64,000 bases of DNA from Tetramitus jugosus (Eukaryota > Heterolobosea > Eutetramitea > Acrasida > Vahlkampfiidae): positions 1 through 64,000 of the forward strand of contig OW569366.1 in assembly GCA_937625935.1 (NCBI GenBank). The letters are read 5' to 3'. Within the stretch, counting starts at the first letter, position 1. Every line of letters starts with the position of its first letter. The notes beneath the pieces were generated by a model. The model made no database searches. It had not been told where the DNA came from and worked only from the letters and a program-made list of their open reading frames with translations. Shown in pieces: positions 20,401-29,226 of the stretch. The position numbers and the translations under genes are program-made.

Positions 20401-20727
20401 TGCACTCGTGGGATAAAATCCTTTTGTCAAAGTTTCATCGATCAGAGCCTTGTACCACACCAAAGTACCATCACCCGTGTACCTCATGACACCACATGGA
20501 TATGTTCCATTTTGAGACAATGGTGAAGCAGGACTCAACTCACCAATCATGAATACACTATCATTGGACGCATCAGCACAACTATCTTTAACTGTGAATT
20601 CATTGTCACCACCTGCAAAATTGAAATAGCGTGTCTGAAGGGCAAGACCACTGACTTTTTGTGACAAAAAGTAGAGAGCAAGGAACAGGGAACAATGCAG
20701 CAAAAAAAGCAAAAGTTTTCCCTTCAT
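17314..20727 (-). CDS. Ectodomain of giant receptor: signal peptide, beta-rich region, fibrinogen-related and EGF-like domains
   Basis: The ATG at 20,727 begins a 1,137-codon frame. Residues 1-27 are a signal peptide. About 30-460 is beta-rich and resembles a repeat propeller (VWYKALID, LFIGGFTQ, FLTGEIFG). About 480-830 is Asn-rich with short repeated strands (NNTFSGVSIG, ISNNVIES, ISSNKILYN), typical of a parallel beta-helix. About 865-965 is fibrinogen-related: RDCSDVV, GVYEIQP, RYNGLSSF, GFGLLDGEFFLGLKKLHTLT. Near 1085-1137 are two EGF-like motifs (CSGHGACVDMSTCICETGY, CSGNGSCIAPDKCHC). The frame ends at a TGA (17,314-17,316) exactly where the neighbouring repeats have TGG (Trp) in C-x-C-x-W-G-Y, and the same protein resumes beyond it. 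It is therefore the N-terminal part of the 12,521-17,176 receptor. Confidence 0.85.
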   Translation of the reverse strand: MKGKLLLFLLHCSLFLALYFLSQKVSGLALQTRYFNFAGGDNEFTVKDSCADASNDSVFMIGELSPASPLSQNGTYPCGVMRYTGDGTLVWYKALIDETLTKGFYPTSATLSMDGGFTNMLFIGGFTQMENSPSSEATVCELDLDGNLLGCIRATNPNSFNTTIAKVFDIIPRIPSGVCFTGYMGYIDDDTHSTFTSVFVSCQQVINPQNVLYGQSSLAEGINAGYVLQDRMPNYIVSGVIEGSVQFNPQNTTPITQKTAFVAQYQSSSWSWCYLHPKTTYGYPPSRHPLFANVYFFPDENASIKAIDIDGSGAAQHVHSLLSTVGSADNIIVFRSAVQFSPYTFLTGEIFGAVDVNGTHLSAAANSSMGFIIQLNSSFAVERVDVKLHGDGVNRGVALIAFGASDLIFVAHSDCQNRVWGASIPLLNEKQNMMFARMTTSVQSITAPRIYIDFPNMIQDNFFSQEFEYHIRSELIVRSSLTILGTMITYEDLHLENGRLNAKGIADNSLAKVHCFQGFRNITVNSDSEINLSFADVQGLGLFINGGTVNVNHTSFSSCNQRCVFAHNVRGLSVMYSSFVADSSNYFDGIVVLQDDSSIELVTMNIINNTFSGVSIGAEYTNTKNFTLEECKFSLNSIIDSQRGVVVRSYAVRTISIDNNRFIASNSQFEAIFSMSNVTGFEGRILIQNNTLTKATMRIEKYNAGDVDISNNVIESTVIDSPLYVAAFDCGGQTLISSNKILYNEEPVRLSTTNCPDSIEFSWNELRGTSSHCLLEVQNPVKIRRNSFVQQGPGTILRHSNINSPTALNAQFNNWGVFTSSEILPLAGVSNLDSLMNGTGDILPFPFLDSSSNPVQVTLFNATVRDCSDVVSLWPRAPSGVYEIQPTSCGSMLVVCNTQRRSIVVHKRYNGLSSFSRNKYEYEEGFGLLDGEFFLGLKKLHTLTSMGADVFFDTVTISSTPESKTAYMSVGSSLNNYTIDFRSLFPQNSSNPDFILDGVQFSFPGVSNYSCATQTQSGWWFDEQRACDSFNLNQPYPLSSSVALGLSAFVQIETSIKTDPRLPTLNCSSSAICSVKENANSNCSGHGACVDMSTCICETGYSGFVCDKFSCFGVNFNNSSVCSGNGSCIAPDKCHCK

Positions 20728-21127
20728 CTCGAACTGTGCGTGCTTAACAAAGCCTTAGAGATGGTGAGCTCACTAATGTTGAATAGTCTTGATCGATTTG
20801 TTGTTTGTTGGGATCACTGCCAATGATATCTGATACCTGGTGGCCCAAGAGGGAAAACAAAAACAACGACCTCACATGTCGCGGAGAAAAAAACGCGTTT
20901 TTTCACACAACAAAGGACGCTTTTCCGCAATTGGGTTCTTGTGATCAGAGACCTTCTCGCACATGCTTCATGCCGTGGTGTCGAAAAAGTACGCACTCTA
21001 CAAGTGCATGCATCTCAATCTATTTCATAGCTCTATCTCATCCCAGTAATTTCCCCTCTACCACAGTCTTCACATGTGTTCGTTTCTTGTTCTGCTTGTC
21101 TAACTTTTTGTGTGTTTCAGAAAAATA

Positions 21128-21766
21128 ATGAACCAACGGTTACGCGACATGCATTTGAGTGACATTCCACCCGAGATCATTCACACTCACATCTTCAAGT
21201 TCCTTACCACTGAAAAACAATTGGTTACTCTATCCTTGGTGTGCCAACAATGGAACCAAGTCATTGATGTACCCATAGTCGTCGACACTGAAACTCCCCA
21301 AATTCAACAAAGAGTGAGTGACACTGGTTCAGCATTGGAATTAGTCCTTGTTCAATTCAACCCAATAATCAACAATTATTGGAACGCCAAAATGAATTAT
21401 GAGAAGCATCGTTTGTCAGCCAAGTACTCGTTGATTCATATTGCTAAGGGAGCTACTTTTGAGTTTGAAAAGATGCAAGGAAGGCAAGAAGACTATAAAG
21501 AATTTCTGGAGGGATATTCCTATGCTTTTGGATCAGCTCCATATGGTGTACGGACTTCGACTGGACTGTTTCAAGAGTTGAATGATTGCTTGTTTGGTGG
21601 TACTTCTGATGACAACATACAACATTTGGAAATATACTCGTGGGTGGATCAACCATGGTCTTCCTTCTTTGATGCTGGATTGGAATGGTGGGGTGTCTTC
21701 ATCTCCACCATTTACAACAAGAAAACAGGAACAATGTGTTGTGTCGCTGCTTCAACAACAGATTAA
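21128..21766 (+). CDS. F-box protein
   Basis: A 212-residue protein from the ATG at 21,128. Residues about 10-50 are an F-box (LSDIPPEIIHTHIFKFL, then LSLVCQQWNQVI), the Skp1-binding module of SCF ubiquitin ligases. The remaining 160 residues have no repeat or domain that I recognise; they contain aromatic clusters (SYAFGSAPYG, SWVDQPWSSFF, LEWWGVF). Just before the start, TTTTTGTGTGTTTCAG resembles a 3' splice site, so a 5' leader intron is possible. No frame defect. It is divergently arranged with the giant receptor, with about 400 bp between starts. Confidence 0.75.
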   Translation: MNQRLRDMHLSDIPPEIIHTHIFKFLTTEKQLVTLSLVCQQWNQVIDVPIVVDTETPQIQQRVSDTGSALELVLVQFNPIINNYWNAKMNYEKHRLSAKYSLIHIAKGATFEFEKMQGRQEDYKEFLEGYSYAFGSAPYGVRTSTGLFQELNDCLFGGTSDDNIQHLEIYSWVDQPWSSFFDAGLEWWGVFISTIYNKKTGTMCCVAASTTD

Positions 21767-22159
21767 TACTCATGGCGGCTCGAGTGATGGATGAGAAAGC
21801 GACCTTAGCCTTAATACTCTATATCTGTTGAGCAATTCTTCATTAATTAGTGACTGAATAGAACAGGAATAAGGACAAAAGTGGGCAGTATTTTACAATG
21901 AAATATAATTTCGTTAATCTTTCACCAAACAGATTTGACGTCTTTACCAGAAATGCCTCAACAGTCACGTGCCTACATCATTAAGGAGACGATAGTTGTG
22001 AATACCAGTGCCACAACCATAAGAATTCTCATTGGTTTCAACGAATTGTGTGCTAATGATGCATCGCCTTTGGAGTTTCCAGCAGCGATCTTGAGGAAAG
22101 AAAAACTGTGAGATTACTCATTGTTGTTCACCTTATTCTCTTGGTGCAAGTATCTAGCA

Positions 22160-24053
22160 GCGTTATTGAGTTGAAATATTGGATTCACAAGTTCTGCTTT
22201 CCACATCAACCAACGCATTCACATCAAATGAGAAGATGGAACTCTTTTGTCCTGCCGAAATGATAGTAGTGGAAGTACTCGAATTGGGTACTCCCTTGTT
22301 CACCAGTTGGAACCACCTGGACATTGATTGTGAATCATACACAGTGCATCCTGGTCTATTCTGAGAAGGATTGAACTCTGGCATTCCTCCCGTGTATCCA
22401 CTCTTCATACAACACAAATGCATTGTGAACTTGAAGGAGTTGGTCATTGGACAGAACAGGACCTGATTGAGACAAGCACTTGATCACCAGAAGAAAATTC
22501 TCTCTTCTCAATGCCATTTATTATTGGACAAGACAATATCAGTTGCATAGGCTAGATTCAATGGGGGATTGGGCAGAATGATCTCATAAGATACTTCGAA
22601 TGGAATGGAATAATTAGAGATTGGAGTATGGTTGGTAAGAGAGGCTAGCAGAACAAAGGAATCTGAGAATGAACTCAAATTTTCTCTCGAAATGAGCTTC
22701 ACATTGTAAACTATGGCTGATGGCGAGGATAGAGTGAAAGCTCACTTCGAACTTGTCTGCTCCCAATGAGGAATATTTCAAATAAATACTGGATAGAGTA
22801 TATCCACTCATCAAGATACTCAACTCAGAGCCAATAACAATAACTTGATCACCTTCTCTTGGATACACAGATTGGACAGACAACTTGATCAATTCTTGGG
22901 CCTGATTACTAGTAGTGTTGAACACTGTGAATGTCTGACTGCTCAATTGTGCATAGATAGCTTGCGAGGCATGGAAGGAAACAACAGTTCTCTTCTCATC
23001 ATTCACGTAATGAATATACAATGTCGCCCAGATTTTGAGGATTTGATCTCTCTTGAGTCGAGACGAAGTTCATGGAATCACAACTCTGTAGCCGTTGGTG
23101 CAATTACTTTTTGAAATTAGCTCTCCAATAGAGACAGTGGAGTTTTGGAACAAATTCTCACCATTAAATGCTTCATAAGTGATCAAGTGCCTCATCGAAG
23201 GGGCAATCTCTTGTTGGTCATTGAAATGAAAAACTGAAGAGACTCAGAGTTCCATTGTGCCGACACAGGGGTCGTGGTGCTCCAAAAATTTCACTGCTCA
23301 TCCATCGATAGGAAGTTTCTTGCGGTCAAAAGTTGTAATATCTGAACGATTGCATTGACAAGTATCAGGAGCAATACATTGACCCGTTTCCTTGCAGTAG
23401 ACACGTAGAGCACTGATCCAGTGAGACCAGTCACTTGAGTTGGAGTCTTGACAGTTGTAGTTGTGTTACCAAGTCCAAGTTGACCATCAACATTGCAGTA
23501 CCATCAGTGGTACCAAATGCAATACTAGTGACATTGCCTCCCTTCAATCCATTGAACTCCTTTGGTGCAAAGACGTGTAGCTTTGACTCTCCCTTGGTCA
23601 AGAAGGCGTTTGGGTATCTCTGAGCGCCCCACAAGAACAATTTTCCACTGACTCTAGCAATGGCTCCAGAGACAGAGAAACTAGCAGCAATCTTCTCAAT
23701 CATCATCTCTTCGCTTTCATCAGAGTATACATTGATGACAGTAGGGAGAGAACGTTGGTTTGAGGATCAGGTAATCTTGAGACATCTCCCTGAACATGAA
23801 GCTTTTGGTCACTTCTGAGAACAAAGAGATTACTGTCGAGGGATTGAATGGTGGTGCCGTTGGGAAACCTTTGATCAGAGAGCTTTGTCCAGGAGAGAAA
23901 TGCTGGCGGCAGGCTGTCATGACTTTTCAACACTCCCAAGCTACCAAAAGTGTTGTTACCAACAACCCAAATCTCATTTAAGTAATCAGTTGAATCCACG
24001 GTGACCACGCTCAATGAAAATCTACCTAGACTGAGTATGTAACTAACACTCAA
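22160..24053 (-). pseudogene. RCC1/EGF-type receptor remnant
   Basis: Several minus-strand frames, each closed by stops, read in order as parts of one ectodomain. About 24,053-23,431 holds RCC1-like propeller motifs in two frames (IWVVGNNTFGSLGV, GKLFLWGAQRYPNA). At 23,341-23,400 is an EGF-like motif (CKETGQCIAPDTCQCN), close to the EGF motifs of the giant receptor. From about 23,020 to 22,160 is beta-rich extracellular-like sequence (VQSVYPREGDQVIVIG). There is no usable start and at least four frame breaks. No membrane or intracellular part is seen, so the locus is a truncated relic of a large surface protein. Confidence 0.5.
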
Positions 24054-24229
24054 ATTGTGCTGAACATGTTTCTGTCGGTTCGGGACCTCGAGAAAACTCT
24101 GGAATCAGTCTGACAGAATACGCGCCATTTTGAAATTACAATCAGAAAAACCGTTATCTACGATTTTAAGGTCTTCTGAAGCGAAGATCTTTTTGCTCTT
24201 TACTTCGAAGATAAAACAAACCAAACAAG

Positions 24230-25153
24230 ATGTCTGAATTTAATCTTTCTCCTGTTGAAACAACTCCCATGTACAACTCTGAAAAAGGATCTAATTCTCA
24301 AGAGATGCCCACTGAAACCGGACTCATCGAAGCCTTTCAGATCACTTCTGAAGTAAATTTTGGGGACTTCGGGGAAATGAAGGAATCATCTACCGATCCC
24401 CAGTTTGTGTTGGCACAGAAAAGAACATTTTCGCATTTTCGTGCTTTTCAAGACTTGCAGAGTACTGCTGATTTCAAGATGCCGTTGGTGAAGAGGGCAA
24501 AATTTTACAAGGAGCAGTCTGTCAAAGATTTTATGAACCAAACTAATCGCAAATTTGAAAAGATCCAAGAGGAACTGCAAACAATTCAAGAGAGGTTGAA
24601 GGAACAAGAGAGAACCAATCAAGCGAAGTTGAAGCAACAAGAAAGAATCAATCAGAATGTCCAAGAAGAACTGCAAGTGCAAGAGAGTATCAATCAAATA
24701 ATTCAAGAGAAACTGCAAGCAACTCAAGAGAAGTTGAAGGAACAAGTGAGAATCAATCTGAAGATACAAGAGAAGCTTCAAGAGAAAAATAATAAGATCT
24801 GCTCCCTAGAGGACTGTTTCGCCATTCACAACAAACGCTTCATTTTCGAGAAACAGGTTGCTCTCAACACCTGTGAAACGGAACGAAAAGTGCTAGATCT
24901 AGTGATCGAAGTCATGGCTGAACATGAGGTTCAATCTATTGCGTCGGACTCCCAATCAATGAGTGGCTTTTTAAACCTTCTCCGTGGTCGCTTGGAAGGA
25001 TTGATCCAGGTCAGCGTTGATGTTGAAGCCAGAAAAATCCTTGGGACATTTGGAGTTATGGACCTTCAACAGACTGGTTACAGAAGAGTGGAATTTGCAA
25101 AGGCGTTATCTGACTTATTGTTCAAGTCCTGTTCTCAAAACCTCTCACAGTGA
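24230..25153 (+). CDS. Coiled-coil protein with degenerate EEL/EKL repeats
   Basis: A 307-residue protein from the ATG at 24,230. Residues 1-90 are polar and probably disordered. Residues about 100-195 form a coiled coil built from repeats of roughly 14-17 residues (IQEELQTIQERLKEQERTN and variants with QQERINQ, VQESINQ, VRINLKIQ). Residues about 200-307 are a separate, probably helical C-terminal region. I recognise no family. The repeated block suggests growth by internal duplication. The frame is intact, unlike its neighbours. Confidence 0.65.
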   Translation: MSEFNLSPVETTPMYNSEKGSNSQEMPTETGLIEAFQITSEVNFGDFGEMKESSTDPQFVLAQKRTFSHFRAFQDLQSTADFKMPLVKRAKFYKEQSVKDFMNQTNRKFEKIQEELQTIQERLKEQERTNQAKLKQQERINQNVQEELQVQESINQIIQEKLQATQEKLKEQVRINLKIQEKLQEKNNKICSLEDCFAIHNKRFIFEKQVALNTCETERKVLDLVIEVMAEHEVQSIASDSQSMSGFLNLLRGRLEGLIQVSVDVEARKILGTFGVMDLQQTGYRRVEFAKALSDLLFKSCSQNLSQ

Positions 25154-26481
25154 TCAATCACAATGCGCCAATTGGGGAAGTTGGCCGAGTCAAAGACTTA
25201 GTAAACGTTAATACTTAAATACAAAAGCAACAACAAACACAACTCTATCGAGTATCATTTAAGGAGAAGGGTTTATTACAAGAAACATTCCATACCGTGT
25301 CTCAGTGCGAGGTTAGTTGAAAACTTGTGATGTAGCTTGAAGCACAATGAAATCGCGAGTAAAAGAAGAGCGATTCCTGCAACAACTCTACTTATCAGTC
25401 TTCACTATCAAGAGTTAATATACAACACATGAGCTCCCTCTTCCTGAGGAAACCATCATCATTGCTCTGTCTGTAGCGCCAAGTTGCTTGTGTTGTGTCT
25501 GTTTTCAATAGTGTTGATATTATGCATTGGATCAGATTGGCGCAGGTATGACTTTTGTGCCACAATTGATGTTGGTCAGTTACACTTCTGAAAGACCACC
25601 AGGGAGATGATCCCAAACTTGCGGTACTTGGGCAAAGTGCAAGTGTACGAATGACTGAGTCGAGGGAGAGACAAGACCCTGAGAGGGAGAGAAACCCAAG
25701 CCCAGAATGGATGGGTCAATCAAACTCTGACAGGAGTCAAGGTTTTTCTGGCTATGTGTTGATTCTTTCTGTTCATGAGTATTTTCTAACTGTTATCGAT
25801 TTGTGAAGTTGGGTATTTGGTTATGTTCATTAATTGAGCTATGAACATGGTAGTGGACGATGTGATATTGTGAGTGAAGGACCAGAAGAACCACACGTGC
25901 ACTGCAAAAGGTCAAACTTAAACAACTTTCTCATTGGTACCGGAACCAGAATCAGAATGAGGAACGCAATAGCACCGGGTGTCCAAGTAACAACATAGAC
26001 ACATCTCAGCATACACCCTGAAGAGTATCAGTAACGATATGGAACATTGGGACCTTGAATATAAATGGATGGGAAATATCTGGCGGCTGACTCTATCAGC
26101 GAACTGAATGTCATCAAATCCAATCGGACCAACAAACAGGAACAATGCAGAAGATGCTTTATGTTGAGTCAATCTCAATACTTTCTGCCCAAATATCTCG
26201 TCTTAGAATCGAGTAACGAGAGAATAAAGGATACAACAGTATTACACTGAGTGCATACGGCAAGAATGATGATTTTCTTATGGGTGGACGAAATTGAGGT
26301 GACGCACAATTCGTCGGACGAAAAGGCTTAAAAAGGCATTAACCTCTAGCCTGACCGGTCAAGTCTTCCCAAAAACCGCAGTAATTTTCTCAATTGTCAG
26401 AACAGTGTCGGAACTCACCGTGCAAGGAGCCAAGAAACAAAAACCAATAGAGCAAATTACCAGAACAACACAATAGCACCA
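25154..26481. other. Long intergenic stretch, no recognised gene
   Basis: About 1.3 kb without a convincing gene. Short frames (up to 86 codons, such as the minus-strand one at 25,918-26,178) carry no known motif. The stretch separates the decayed subtelomeric zone from the compact genes to the right. Confidence 0.5.
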
Positions 26482-27870
26482 ATGCATTTGTCTCACTCTC
26501 GCTATGGTCACTCAAGCAGTGTCATTGGTCACAGTGTTTACATTTTTGGTGGTCTTCTGTTGGATGACAACAGCAAACAATTAACAACTTCCAATGATTT
26601 GCTCAAGTATGATGTGGACGCTTCTTCTGCTTTGCCAAATACGATGACAATTACCATTTCTCACAGCAGCCTGACAAAGATTGAACCAAGTACTGGAGTG
26701 GCTCCCATGCGCAATTTTCACTCCTCTGTTGTTTACAATGATTGCCTCTATGTATTCGGTGGAAAGAGCAATGGCTACTTTTCTGATGTGCACATGTATG
26801 ACCCCTTAACCAATTCATGGGCAAGATTGAATACCACGAATGAGAATGGGACAGAGAGTAATGCTCCGTCCAATCGATATGCACAGACCGCTGCCATGAT
26901 CAACAATCAAATGTTTGTGTTTGGTGGTTATGATCACAATGGCTATTGCTGCAATAATTTGTTTGCTTTGAATCTGGATACGCTACAATGGAGATCTATT
27001 GCTTTACAGCTCAATGGAAGTGATAGTGTTCATCTCGAGGGACGTTTTCATCATACGATGCTTGCCTTGGACAATCGTTTTCTGTTGATTCATGGAGGAA
27101 CGAATGGCAAACGTGACATCTTGGATGATTTGACTGTGATTGATGTTGAGAATCAGCAATGGCATCGAGTGAACATTCAAGACTCCTGGAAAGCTACATT
27201 TGCAAGAAATGGTCATGTTTCTTTCTTGGTGAATCACCATGACGATGAGAATCATGAAGAATATTATTTGCACATTGTTGGAGGCTGTACGAGTAACAAA
27301 AATTTGTTCAAGGAGTCATTCTTTGTCACTCTGAACAAGGACTTAACTCAAGGTATCATCACAGACACGTCTGGTCAGATGTGTGACATGTCTCCTCCAG
27401 TGGATGACTATGTTGTTGATCCATCTGTCGTGCAGTGCTCTCCTTTCTATTGCACAGTCAGTGGTATCAATGGTCTAAATAGTGAAGCCGATTTCTCTGT
27501 TGCATTCTTTGGAGGCACAACCAAAATTTTCACCACTGAACAAACAGCTGTTTCTCCTGTCAGTCAAGAGAAAAAGAAGGCAATCATCGATCAGAGTGTC
27601 ATTGATCTCATTCACCAACTGCCAAGTGATGCAGCACTTGTTATTTTATCCTTTTTGGAAATGAGTGACTGGATGAATATTCGACTCGTTTCCAAAACAC
27701 GTAAGTTTTTCGAACTGACTGAACACAACCTGCTCTGGACATCTGTGTTCCACTCTGTGATCAATCATCCAAAATATGAACCAATTTTGAAGGGTGTCTC
27801 AGGACGAATCGCTGATGCGGTCAACTATAGAAACAAGTTGTTGATTCTGAGAAAGGCTCATATGAAGTAG
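26482..27870 (+). CDS. Kelch-repeat protein with C-terminal F-box
   Basis: A 462-residue protein from the ATG at 26,482. Residues about 1-300 carry Kelch repeats, each with a hydrophobic strand ending in FGG or HGG (VYIFGGLL, LYVFGGKS, MFVFGGYD, LLIHGGTN, IVGGCT) and a downstream Tyr/Trp, forming a beta-propeller for substrate binding. Residues about 370-420 are an F-box (HQLPSDAALVILSFL, IRLVSKTRKFF, LLWTSVF). Most Kelch/F-box proteins place the F-box first, so this order is reversed. The likely role is a substrate adaptor of an SCF ubiquitin ligase. Single intact frame. Confidence 0.85.
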   Translation: MHLSHSRYGHSSSVIGHSVYIFGGLLLDDNSKQLTTSNDLLKYDVDASSALPNTMTITISHSSLTKIEPSTGVAPMRNFHSSVVYNDCLYVFGGKSNGYFSDVHMYDPLTNSWARLNTTNENGTESNAPSNRYAQTAAMINNQMFVFGGYDHNGYCCNNLFALNLDTLQWRSIALQLNGSDSVHLEGRFHHTMLALDNRFLLIHGGTNGKRDILDDLTVIDVENQQWHRVNIQDSWKATFARNGHVSFLVNHHDDENHEEYYLHIVGGCTSNKNLFKESFFVTLNKDLTQGIITDTSGQMCDMSPPVDDYVVDPSVVQCSPFYCTVSGINGLNSEADFSVAFFGGTTKIFTTEQTAVSPVSQEKKKAIIDQSVIDLIHQLPSDAALVILSFLEMSDWMNIRLVSKTRKFFELTEHNLLWTSVFHSVINHPKYEPILKGVSGRIADAVNYRNKLLILRKAHMK

Positions 27871-28494
27871 CGGAAATCTTAAAAGCAGGAAGGGAAACCT
27901 TATGCGCAGTAAACCTGAGAAACAGTAACTTTACTGCCAGGAAAGCAGTAAAATAGTTAACGTATCTGCAATCAACAGATACGAAAGCTAAAAACAATAT
28001 CAAGATCGTTTCTAATTTAATGAATAAACAACAGCTTCGCTCCTACATATCCAACAATTTCAACCGTATACGCTTCATTACTCTTCAGTATGATGATGAC
28101 GAATTAGAAAGAATTAGAGTACGACATTCCCCAACACAGCTCTCTGATATGCGTAGTAGAAGCAAGTAGTAGTTTTGCTTTATAAAATTTCTGCTTTTCA
28201 TCTTTTATGACTGCCTTTCAGTCAGTAAAGTTACTGCTTTTCAAAATTCCTGTTTTTCCGTTTCCGTTACTGCCTTTCATCTCCCTGCATATGAAGTACA
28301 TGGCCAAACTGGTTTCGAAAAGAATTGCTTCAATGCAATCAAAACAACCTGTTTTGAAATCCCCAAATCATAAGTACTATGGCCTGGACAAATTGAACGC
28401 TTTCTTCAACCAGTTCTAATCGCAGAAGTCTCATGAACAATTTTTTGGAACCTATGATCCTAACGAATCATTTACCTCAAAAACCATATATACC
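27871..28494. other. Intergenic stretch with imperfect inverted repeat
   Basis: No gene is recognised. The 27 bases at 27,923-27,949 match the reverse complement of 28,210-28,236 at 23 positions, including a 14-base identical core (CAGTAAAGTTACTG). Related CTGC-TTTTCA words recur around 28,185-28,280. It may be a small non-autonomous inverted-repeat element of about 310 bp. Confidence 0.4.
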
Positions 28495-29097
28495 ATGAAG
28501 GCTCAAGGTAATATCAAAGTTGTGGTTGTTGGAGATGGAGCCACGGGAAAAACTTCTCTGTTGATTAGAGCAGTCACAGGCGCTTTTCCATACGAATACA
28601 TTCCCACAGTGTTCGATAACTATACAACGACCGTTGGTTGGTATGGTACAAGAAAGGTTACCTTTTGGGACACGGCAGGACCTGAGGGATATGATAGACT
28701 CGGACCACTCCTCAGCTATCCATGCACAAATGTTTTCCTATTGTGTTTCTCTGTGGTCAACATATGCAGTTTTGAAAATGTTGCAACTAAGTGGTTGCCT
28801 GAATTGATGAATTATTGTCCTCAAGCAGTAGTTGTGCTCATGGGCACCAAAGTTGATCTAAGAGATTCTTCAGAAATGCTAGCAAATCTCAGAGCAGAGA
28901 GCTTGGAGCCCATAACCGTAGAGGAAGGCGAAGCAATGGCCAAACATCACAACTGTCTCATGTACACTGAAACGAGTGCCCTCAAAGGTCTCAACTGTGG
29001 AACCGAATTTTATGAAATGCTTGTCAAGAGTTCTCTAATGGGTCTTCATTTGAACAACTCCTCCGGTAGAAAAGAAAAGAAGTGTGTCGTGTGTTAA
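28495..29097 (+). CDS. Rho/Rac-family small GTPase with altered switch II
   Basis: A 200-residue protein from the ATG at 28,495. G1 is GDGATGKTSLL, the Rho-type effector loop is PTVFDNY with its Thr, G3 is WDTAG, G4 is GTKVDLRD, G5 is TSALK. The C-terminus is basic and ends KKCVVC, a CAAX-type prenylation box. Rho GTPases switch actin and membrane dynamics. The oddity is residue 63 (codon CCT at 28,681), equal to Gln61 of Rac: here Pro (DTAGPEG instead of DTAGQE). Gln61 positions the hydrolytic water, so slow intrinsic and GAP-stimulated hydrolysis is expected, comparable in principle to the atypical Rnd proteins. Confidence 0.93.
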   Translation: MKAQGNIKVVVVGDGATGKTSLLIRAVTGAFPYEYIPTVFDNYTTTVGWYGTRKVTFWDTAGPEGYDRLGPLLSYPCTNVFLLCFSVVNICSFENVATKWLPELMNYCPQAVVVLMGTKVDLRDSSEMLANLRAESLEPITVEEGEAMAKHHNCLMYTETSALKGLNCGTEFYEMLVKSSLMGLHLNNSSGRKEKKCVVC

Positions 29098-29226
29098 CCT
29101 TTAGAATACTCTTCGTTGCTGCCAATGGTAAATAAAGCGGTTGTCTGTTGTGTATCGGATGAATTTTTCGCTCACGTTCACATCACACAAAAACACGTTG
29201 CACGAACAAAAATCCACCGTAAAACA

